Source: Pseudomonas juntendi (GTDB taxonomy: Bacteria > Pseudomonadota > Gammaproteobacteria > Pseudomonadales > Pseudomonadaceae). Taken from it: DNA of 64,000 bases. The notes under the pieces were generated by a model. The model saw only the letters and a program-made list of their open reading frames with translations. It was not told the origin of the DNA and did not search any database. This document shows positions 58,010-64,000 of the stretch, in pieces (the stretch's first letter is position 1; each line of letters starts with the position of its first letter). The position numbers and the translations under genes were made by a program. The stretch is taken from NCBI RefSeq assembly GCF_009932375.1, contig NZ_BLJG01000044.1, positions 57,069 through 121,068 on the forward strand. Direction: 5' to 3'.

Positions 58010-58699
58010 ATGAGTGCTTCCCTTGCCCGTCTGGAGCGAAAGCTCGGCTACACCTTCAAGAACCAGGACCAGATGCTCCTGGCGCTGACCCATCGCAGTT
58101 ACGCCGGGCGCAACAACGAGCGCCTGGAGTTCCTGGGTGACGCCATTCTCAACTTCGTCGCCGGTGAAGCGCTGTTCGAGCGTTTTCCGCAGGCCCGCGA
58201 AGGCCAGCTGTCGCGCCTGCGGGCGCGGCTGGTCAAGGGCGAAACCCTGGCCCGCCTGGCCCGTGGCTTCGACCTTGGTGAGTACCTGCGCCTGGGGTCC
58301 GGCGAGCTCAAGAGCGGTGGTTTTCGCCGCGAGTCGATCCTTGCCGATGCGCTGGAAGCACTGATTGGCGCCATTTACCTGGACGCCGACATGGAAACCG
58401 CCCGCGAGCGCGTGCTGGCCTGGCTGGCCAATGAGTTCGAGGGCCTGACCCTGGTCGACACCAACAAGGACCCGAAAACCCGGCTGCAAGAGTTCCTGCA
58501 GTCGCGCAGCTGCGAGCTGCCGCGTTACGAAGTGGTGGATATCCAGGGCGAGCCGCACTGCCGCACCTTCTTCGTCGAATGCGAAGTGGTGCTGCTGAAC
58601 AACAAGAGCCGTGGCCAAGGCGTTAGCCGGCGTATTGCCGAGCAAGTTGCCGCTGCGTCTGCACTGATCGCCCTGGGCGTGGAGAATGGCAATGACTGA
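58010..58699 (+). CDS. rnc: Ribonuclease III
   Basis: A 229-residue double-strand-specific RNase. The signature [20 protein letters not shown] (about residues 37-56) and the second acidic site [15 protein letters not shown] are intact. A C-terminal dsRNA-binding domain (about 155-225) ends [14 protein letters not shown]. It processes rRNA precursors and structured mRNAs. It overlaps era by 8 bp. Confidence 0.96.
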   Translation: MSASLARLERKLGYTFKNQDQMLLALTHRSYAGRNNERLEFLGDAILNFVAGEALFERFPQAREGQLSRLRARLVKGETLARLARGFDLGEYLRLGSGELKSGGFRRESILADALEALIGAIYLDADMETARERVLAWLANEFEGLTLVDTNKDPKTRLQEFLQSRSCELPRYEVVDIQGEPHCRTFFVECEVVLLNNKSRGQGVSRRIAEQVAAASALIALGVENGND

Positions 58700-59594
58700 T
58701 AGCAACCCGACCCGCTGCGGCTATGTAGCCATTGTCGGCCGCCCTAACGTGGGCAAGTCGACCCTGCTCAACCACATCCTCGGCCAGAAGCTGGCGATTA
58801 CCTCGCGCAAGCCGCAGACCACCCGCCACAACATGCTCGGCATCAAGACCGAAGGTGATGTGCAGGCGATCTACGTCGATACCCCTGGCATGCACAAGGC
58901 CAACGACAAGGCCCTGAACCGCTACATGAACCGCAATGCTTCGGCGGCCCTGAAAGACGTCGACGTGGTGATCTTCGTGGTCGACCGTACCAAGTGGACC
59001 GACGAGGACCAACTGGTGCTGGAGCGCGTGCAGTACGTGACCGGGCCGCTGATCATCGCAGTCAACAAGACCGACCGCATGGAAGAGAAGGCCGAGCTGA
59101 TTCCGCACCTGCAATGGCTGCAGGAGCAATTGCCGAACGCCGAGGTGATGCCGATTTCTGCGCAGCAGGGCCATAACCTCGAGGCGCTGGAAGCGCAGAT
59201 CGCCAAGCACCTGCCGGAAAATGACCACTTCTTCCCGGAAGACCAGATCACCGACCGCAGCAGCCGTTTCCTGGCGGCCGAACTGGTGCGCGAGAAGATC
59301 ATGCGCCAGCTGGGGGCCGAGTTGCCTTACCAGATCACCGTGGAGATCGAGGAATTCAAGCAGCAGGGGCACGTGCTGCACATCCACGCGCTGATCCTGG
59401 TTGAGCGCGATGGCCAGAAAAAGATCATCATTGGCGACAAGGGCGAGCGCATCAAGCGCATCGGCTCCGAGGCGCGCAAAGACATGGAAGTGCTGTTCGA
59501 CTCCAAGGTCATGCTCAACCTGTGGGTCAAGGTGAAAGGTGGCTGGTCCGACGATGAGCGCGCATTGCGTTCACTGGGTTACGGCGACCTGTAA
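58692..59594 (+). CDS. era: GTPase Era
   Basis: A 300-residue GTPase. G1 is [13 protein letters not shown]3 is DTPGMH and G4 is NKTDRM. The C-terminal KH domain has [20 protein letters not shown]. It binds 16S rRNA during 30S maturation. ATG 58692 has GGAG eight bases upstream; the ATG two codons earlier is too close to that site. Confidence 0.96.
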   Translation: MTDSNPTRCGYVAIVGRPNVGKSTLLNHILGQKLAITSRKPQTTRHNMLGIKTEGDVQAIYVDTPGMHKANDKALNRYMNRNASAALKDVDVVIFVVDRTKWTDEDQLVLERVQYVTGPLIIAVNKTDRMEEKAELIPHLQWLQEQLPNAEVMPISAQQGHNLEALEAQIAKHLPENDHFFPEDQITDRSSRFLAAELVREKIMRQLGAELPYQITVEIEEFKQQGHVLHIHALILVERDGQKKIIIGDKGERIKRIGSEARKDMEVLFDSKVMLNLWVKVKGGWSDDERALRSLGYGDL

Positions 59595-59600
59595 GCAATA

Positions 59601-59723
59601 CTGTTGGGGCCGCGGTGCGGCCCATCGCTGGCAAGCCAGCTGCCACAGGTGCTGCACAAGCCCTGGGTGCGAAGCGGTCGGTGTGTGGCTTGCCGGCGAT
59701 GGGCCGCACAGCCGCCCCACTGT
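59601..59723. repeat. Inverted REP-type pair between era and recO
   Basis: Two imperfect inverted arms of about 37 bases (59,601-59,638 and 59,687-59,723) share CGGCCCATCGC and GGCAAGCCA cores. It is a putida-type intergenic repeat pair that may separate the era and recO messages. Confidence 0.8.
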
Positions 59724-59759
59724 GCGGTTTTCCTGGCTACAGGGAACGAGTGATCTCCC

Positions 59760-60443
59760 ATGGAACAACCTGTCGGCCAGCCAGCCTATGTGCTGCACAG
59801 CCGCGCCTACAAGGAAACCAGTGCGCTGGTGGACTTTTTCACCCCGCAGGGCCGCATGCGCGCGGTACTGCGCCGTGCGCGCGGCAAGGGTGGCAGCCTG
59901 GTACGGCCGTTCGTGCCGCTGGAGCTCGAACTGCGCGGGCGTGGCGAGCTGAAGAATGTCGGTCGCATGGACAGCGCCGGCATCGCCGCCTGGTTGCATG
60001 GCGATGCACTGTTCAGCGGGCTGTACCTCAACGAGTTGCTGATGCGCCTGCTGCCTGCCGAGGCGCCATCCGTGGCCCTTTTCGAGCACTACACACTCAC
60101 CCTGCAGGCCTTGGCCGAGGGGCGTCCGCTGGAGCCGCTGCTGCGTTCGTTCGAATGGCGGCTGCTCGATGAGCTTGGTTACGCGTTTTCCCTGAGCCAG
60201 GACGTCAACGACCACCCCATTGCCGCCGATGGCCTGTACCGCTTGCGCGTGGACGCAGGCCTGGAACGGGTCGAGCTGGCGCAACCTGGCTTGTTCCGCG
60301 GCACCGAGCTGCTGGCCCTGGCGCAAGCCGATTGGAGCGCGGACGGTGCCTTGCTCGCCGCCAAGCGCCTGATGCGCCAGGCCCTGGCCGTTCACCTGGG
60401 CGGCAAGCCACTGGTCAGCCGGGAACTGTTTCGCAAGCGCTGA
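59760..60443 (+). CDS. recO: DNA repair protein RecO
   Basis: A 227-residue recombination mediator. The N-terminal OB-fold is [20 protein letters not shown], then a helical domain ([20 protein letters not shown]). It loads RecA on SSB-coated DNA with RecR. Conserved after era. Confidence 0.94.
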   Translation: MEQPVGQPAYVLHSRAYKETSALVDFFTPQGRMRAVLRRARGKGGSLVRPFVPLELELRGRGELKNVGRMDSAGIAAWLHGDALFSGLYLNELLMRLLPAEAPSVALFEHYTLTLQALAEGRPLEPLLRSFEWRLLDELGYAFSLSQDVNDHPIAADGLYRLRVDAGLERVELAQPGLFRGTELLALAQADWSADGALLAAKRLMRQALAVHLGGKPLVSRELFRKR

Positions 60444-60486
60444 TCACGACGTATGCTGTGGGCCTCAATCTTCAGGAGAGCCTTTC

Positions 60487-61227
60487 GTGACTCACAGCAA
60501 CCGCATGCTTCTTGGCGTCAACATCGACCACGTGGCAACCCTGCGCCAGGCCCGCGGCACGCGTTACCCTGACCCGGTCAAGGCTGCCCTGGATGCCGAG
60601 GAAGCAGGCGCCGACGGCATTACCGTGCACCTGCGCGAAGATCGCCGGCACATTCAGGAGCGCGACGTGGTGCTGCTCAAGGACGTGCTGCAGACGCGCA
60701 TGAACTTCGAAATGGGCGTCACCGAAGAGATGATGGCCTTTGCCGAGAAGATTCGCCCGGCGCACATTTGCCTGGTGCCTGAAACCCGTCAGGAGCTGAC
60801 CACCGAAGGTGGCCTGGACGTGGCGGGGCAGGAGGCACGGATCAAGGCGGCGGTCGAACGCCTGGCGCGCACTGGCGCCGAAGTGTCGCTGTTCATCGAT
60901 GCTGACGAGCGGCAGATCGAGGCCTCACGCCGGGTCGGCGCTCCCGCCATCGAGCTGCACACCGGGCGCTATGCCGATGCGCAAACCCCGGGCGAGGTGG
61001 CCGATGAGCTGCGGCGCATTGTCGACGGTGTGGCGTTTGGCGTGGGTCAGGGGCTGATCGTCAATGCCGGCCATGGCCTGCATTACCACAACGTCGAGGC
61101 TGTGGCGGCGATCAAGGGTATCAATGAGCTGAACATTGGCCACGCATTGGTGGCGCATGCCCTGTTCGTGGGCTTCAAGGCTGCTGTGGCCGAGATGAAG
61201 GCCCTGATCGTCGCGGCTTCGCGCTGA
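60487..61227 (+). CDS. pdxJ: Pyridoxine 5'-phosphate synthase
   Basis: A 246-residue TIM-barrel enzyme with [20 protein letters not shown] near the start, [20 protein letters not shown], and [11 protein letters not shown] near the end. It condenses 1-deoxyxylulose 5-phosphate with 3-amino-2-oxopropyl phosphate to make vitamin B6. The start is GTG after AGGAGAG. Confidence 0.96.
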   Translation: MTHSNRMLLGVNIDHVATLRQARGTRYPDPVKAALDAEEAGADGITVHLREDRRHIQERDVVLLKDVLQTRMNFEMGVTEEMMAFAEKIRPAHICLVPETRQELTTEGGLDVAGQEARIKAAVERLARTGAEVSLFIDADERQIEASRRVGAPAIELHTGRYADAQTPGEVADELRRIVDGVAFGVGQGLIVNAGHGLHYHNVEAVAAIKGINELNIGHALVAHALFVGFKAAVAEMKALIVAASR

Positions 61228-61237
61228 TCTGTCAGTT

Positions 61238-61267
61238 GCCTGTACCAGCCTATTCGCGGGTACAGGC
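61238..61267. terminator. Hairpin between convergent pdxJ and the sensor kinase
   Basis: GCCTGTACC pairs with GGTACAGGC around a 12-base region. There is no T-tract on either strand. It probably serves as a shared 3'-end structure for both convergent messages. Confidence 0.55.
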
Positions 61268-61273
61268 GGCCGA

Positions 61274-62656
61274 TCACTCGGCAGGAAACACCAGCGTGAA
61301 GCGGGTCGGCCCCAATGGGCTGCTGGTCACCTCAACCCGCCCCCCGTGCAGTTGCATGATCGATTTGACGATCGCCAGCCCCAAGCCGGTCCCGCCCTCC
61401 AACCGCGAGCGCCCCGAACCCACCCGGTAAAAGCGTTGGAACAGCTGTGGCTGCTCAGCCGCAGCGATGCCTGGGCCACGGTTCTGCACAGATAGCCGTA
61501 TTTCGTTGCCTGTACGCTGGATATGCAAGTCGACCGGTTCACCCTCAGGGCTGTGCCGTATGGCATTGCTCAACAGGTTCGACAGCGCCCGTTGAACCAT
61601 CAACCGGTCGCCCAACGCCGTGCCCCAACCCTGCACCCGCAGCGCTACGCCTTTGAGCTCGGCACTGAAGGCGAACAGCTCGATTACCCGGGCAGTCTCG
61701 TCGGCCAACGCCAAGGGCTTGAGCGCCACCTGGGTTTGCGGTTGGCTGACCTGGGCAAGAAACAGCATGTCATTGATGATGCGGTTGAGCCGGGTCAGCT
61801 CCTCGATACTGTCTTCCAGCACCTCCCGGTAGTTGGCGTTCTCCCGTTCGCGCGCCAGGGTCACCTGGGCCTTGCCCATCAGGTTGCTCAAGGGGGTACG
61901 CAGTTCGTGCGCCAAGTCGTCGGAGAACTGCGCGAGCTGGCTGACACCCTGGTCAAGGCGGTCGAGCATCACGTTGATGCTGCGCGCGAGTTCAGCCAGT
62001 TCCAGTGGCAGGCCGCTGGCGGGCAGGCGATGCTGCAGGTCCTGGGCCGAAACCTGGCCAGCGATGCGCCGAAAATGTCGCAGGGGCTTGAGGCCGCGCT
62101 GCATCAGCCACCAGGCCCCCGCGCCAATCAGCAGCAGCAGCAGCGGCAGCGCCAGCAGGGTTGAGTGCAGGTAGGCCTGCAACAGGGCGTTATCGTCGGC
62201 GCGGTTGAGCGACATCAGCACCTTGACTGGGGTGTTGTCACGCAGGCGCATCAACCGGCTGACGGTCAGGATCTGGTTGCCGCTGCTGTCGCGCCAGGCG
62301 TGAAAGGCCAGGCGTTCGTCGGTGGGCAGCTCAGCGACGCGCGAGTCCAGTGCCGGCCCCAGGCTGAGCAGGTGCGGGTGGCGGCTTTCCTGCGCCAGTA
62401 CGCTGAGGCTGAGGTTGTCGTGGCCCATTACCAGGTCGAGCAGGGGGTGGGCCCTGGTGCCCAGGTCCTCGCTGCGCAGATCGACGCGCAGGTTGTGCTC
62501 GACCTGCAGCATCTTGCGCGCCAGGTCCTTGCGTGCGCGGCTGTCCAGCTCGTGATCCAGGGCGAACACGGCCAGGCAGGCCAGCAACAACACCAGCGCA
62601 GCGCCCATCAGCGTGACGCTAAGGCCCAGGCGCAAAGAGAGGCTGGTAGTCTTCAA
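61274..62656 (-). CDS. Heavy-metal-type sensor histidine kinase (CopS/CzcS-like)
   Basis: A 460-residue kinase with helices near 10-32 and 160-182 and a periplasmic sensor between them. A HAMP domain precedes the H-box [20 protein letters not shown], the N-box [20 protein letters not shown], and the G-box [20 protein letters not shown]. The start appears to be TTG at 62656, inside the stop of the regulator gene, with GGAGG eight bases upstream. The Pseudomonas relatives sense copper, zinc or cadmium; the ligand is inferred. Confidence 0.85.
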   Translation of the reverse strand: MKTTSLSLRLGLSVTLMGAALVLLLACLAVFALDHELDSRARKDLARKMLQVEHNLRVDLRSEDLGTRAHPLLDLVMGHDNLSLSVLAQESRHPHLLSLGPALDSRVAELPTDERLAFHAWRDSSGNQILTVSRLMRLRDNTPVKVLMSLNRADDNALLQAYLHSTLLALPLLLLLIGAGAWWLMQRGLKPLRHFRRIAGQVSAQDLQHRLPASGLPLELAELARSINVMLDRLDQGVSQLAQFSDDLAHELRTPLSNLMGKAQVTLARERENANYREVLEDSIEELTRLNRIINDMLFLAQVSQPQTQVALKPLALADETARVIELFAFSAELKGVALRVQGWGTALGDRLMVQRALSNLLSNAIRHSPEGEPVDLHIQRTGNEIRLSVQNRGPGIAAAEQPQLFQRFYRVGSGRSRLEGGTGLGLAIVKSIMQLHGGRVEVTSSPLGPTRFTLVFPAE

Positions 62657-63327
62657 AAACGCGCCTCCAGCACGTAACCGACACCGCGCAGGGTATGGAT
62701 CAGTTTGGTGTCGAACGGGTCGTCGATCTTGGCGCGCAGGCGCCGGATCGAGACCTCCACCACATTGGTGTCGCAATCGAAATTCATGTCCCATACCAGT
62801 GAGATGATCTGCGTGCGCGACAGCACTTCACCGGTTTGGCGCATCAGCAGGTGGAGCAGGGCGAACTCCTTGGCGGTCAGGTCGATGCGTTGCCCGGCGC
62901 GATAGGCGCGGTGGCGGCCCGGGTCCAGCTCAAGGTCGGCGACCCGCAGGGTACTGGGTTGCAGTTGCTGGTCGTTGCGGCGTAGCAGGCTGCGAATGCG
63001 CGCCAGCAGTTCAGGGAATTCAAAGGGTTTGAGCAGGTAGTCATCGGCGCCCAGGTCCAGGCCCTTTACCCGGTCGGCCAGGCGGCCATGGGCGGTCAGC
63101 ATCATGATGCGCGTGGCCGATTCGGCACGCAGGCGCTGAAGCACGGTCCAGCCATCGAGCTCGGGCAGGTTGACGTCGAGGATGACCAGGTCGTACGGGT
63201 GCTGGCGTGCCAGGTGCAGGCCGTCGGTGCCGGTATGGGCGCAGTCGACCACATAGCCGTTTTCGCGCAGCCCTTGCTGCAGGTAATCGGCGGTACGCAG
63301 CTCGTCCTCGATGATCAGTAGGCGCAT
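62653..63327 (-). CDS. OmpR-type response regulator (CopR/CzcR-like)
   Basis: A 224-residue regulator. The receiver Asp is in [20 protein letters not shown] (about residue 51) and the Lys in [20 protein letters not shown]. The winged helix has [20 protein letters not shown] and [20 protein letters not shown]. It forms an operon with the kinase through a 4-bp overlap. It may control the divergent small periplasmic protein gene. Confidence 0.9.
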   Translation of the reverse strand: MRLLIIEDELRTADYLQQGLRENGYVVDCAHTGTDGLHLARQHPYDLVILDVNLPELDGWTVLQRLRAESATRIMMLTAHGRLADRVKGLDLGADDYLLKPFEFPELLARIRSLLRRNDQQLQPSTLRVADLELDPGRHRAYRAGQRIDLTAKEFALLHLLMRQTGEVLSRTQIISLVWDMNFDCDTNVVEVSIRRLRAKIDDPFDTKLIHTLRGVGYVLEARF

Positions 63328-63588
63328 GGGTTGGCTCGGTGTGGTGAAAAGGGGGCGATTCTCGACCCTGTAGTGACATCAGGGTCAAGGCGCAGGATGT
63401 TACGGCATGCGTTAGCGGCCGAGGCGTAGATAACGGATTTGTAATGCGGGTGTTATCTGGCTGTCCGTTGCGGCGCCGGCATGGCGATTGCGCCGGCACA
63501 TTGCAGGACTGTAATCCGCGCCTCACCTTGCTGTTAGCCAGCCTCTGCGACCATGGCCTGACTGATCGGCTACCACGAGGCAACCCCG

Positions 63589-63792
63589 ATGAACCTGACC
63601 AAATATCTACTGTTGGCCACCCTTGCCCTGGGCAGCGCCAGTGTCTACGCCGAGGGCGGTGCGGAGCGCTCCAGGCAGTTCTGGCAAGCGTTCCGCGAAG
63701 ACCAGCAGCGCCTGCACGGCGACAAGCAGCAGGCCGTGGCCGAGCGCGAGCGCAAGGCGCAAGAGAAGGCCCGTGAGGTGGCCAAGGATTGA
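63589..63792 (+). CDS. Small periplasmic protein, Arg/Glu/Lys-rich
   Basis: A 67-residue protein with a clear signal peptide (MNLTKYLLLATLALGSASVYA). The mature part of about 45 residues is highly charged and helical (KQQAVAERERKAQEKAREVA). No family is recognised. It is divergent from a metal-type two-component system, so metal stress control is possible. Confidence 0.75.
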   Translation: MNLTKYLLLATLALGSASVYAEGGAERSRQFWQAFREDQQRLHGDKQQAVAERERKAQEKAREVAKD

Positions 63793-63877
63793 GTCGCAAC
63801 AGCGGCGCCGGCACTGCTCCCCGGCGTCGCTGTCTTCAGGCGCCCGCATGGGTAATGCCTGTCAGTTAAGCGTTAAT

Positions 63878-63991
63878 GGGGCTGCTTTGCAGCCCTTCGC
63901 GGGCACGCCCGCTCCCACAGGGTGCTGAACTCAAGAAATGCGCGATCCCCTGTGGGAGCGGGCGTGCCCGCGAAGGTCGCAAAGCGGCCCC
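63878..63991. repeat. Inverted REP-type pair at the right edge
   Basis: Two inverted arms of about 44 bases (63,878-63,921 and 63,948-63,991) share a near-perfect core, CGGGCACGCCCGCTCCCACA in one orientation. Typical P. putida-group REP pair. Confidence 0.9.
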
Positions 63992-64000
63992 GAATTACTT

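Noticed and set aside
59615..60172. Plus-strand 185-codon frame across the REP pair and recO
   Set aside because: It is out of frame with recO, which has clear family motifs, and covers a non-coding repeat.

Overview
The window joins two kinds of DNA. Positions 1 to about 32,180 are the integrase-proximal half of an integrative and conjugative element (ICE) of the PAGI-2 / ICEclc / PFGI-1 class. Positions from about 32,180 to the end are chromosome of a Pseudomonas of the P. putida group, judged from an essentially recognisable PhaG, from algU-mucA-mucB-mucD without mucC, from lepA-lepB-rnc-era-recO-pdxJ, from nadB divergent from algU, and from several long inverted REP-type pairs. The junction is a tRNA-Gly(CCC) gene on the minus strand, with the P4-type integrase reading away from its 3' end.

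ICE half. Every ICE gene is on the minus strand, so the biological order runs right to left. First come the integrase (30.0-31.9 kb) and a 564-bp regulatory gap. A maintenance and replication operon follows (28.7-19.3 kb): a hypothetical gene, alpA, parA, a small shi-position gene, parB, DUF2857, an STY4528-type replication protein, TIGR03761, DUF3158, ssb and topB. Next is an unusual block of small or medium genes of mostly unknown function (18.8-9.9 kb), followed by an SNF2-like helicase (9.8-7.5 kb). Last is the start of the transfer operon: pilL2, a coiled-coil protein, TIGR03759, a lytic transglycosylase, TIGR03765, the coupling protein TraD, TIGR03747, RAQPRD, TIGR03758 and TIGR03745, with TIGR03750 beginning at the left edge. 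The relaxase, the rest of the type IV secretion genes, the cargo and the distal att site lie outside the window.

The most unusual signals are non-coding. (1) In the 9.8-18.3 kb block, eleven genes are preceded by a leader of the same architecture: a CCACC-rich patch, a two-tier GC hairpin and then the Shine-Dalgarno sequence. The stem sequences differ between copies while pairing is kept. (2) Three intergenic spacers of this block carry a second covarying two-hairpin module of about 60 bp just after an intrinsic terminator. (3) The STY4528 gene contains four TTCGGAAT-type repeats, a perfect DnaA box and an AT-rich inverted repeat, which together look like an embedded replication origin. (4) Three near-identical 23-bp palindromes flank the replication genes. 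(5) The integrase Shine-Dalgarno sequence lies in a hairpin, and the integrase has a long C-terminal extension with a possible HTH plus MbcA/ParS-like module.

Chromosomal half. phaG, rsuA, a CWC-family cysteine-rich protein and a diguanylate cyclase lead to a Tyr/Pro-rich lipoprotein, a 3-hydroxyisobutyryl-CoA hydrolase and ung. A tricarboxylate-uptake locus follows (tctCBA plus an AbrB-like membrane protein and an OprD porin, divergent from tctDE). Then come an HDOD protein, ygfZ, sdhE-ygfX, nadB, the AlgU envelope-stress operon with mucD, the lepA-lepB-rnc-era-recO-pdxJ core cluster, a CopRS-like two-component pair and a small periplasmic protein. No rRNA, insertion sequence or CRISPR array was seen.
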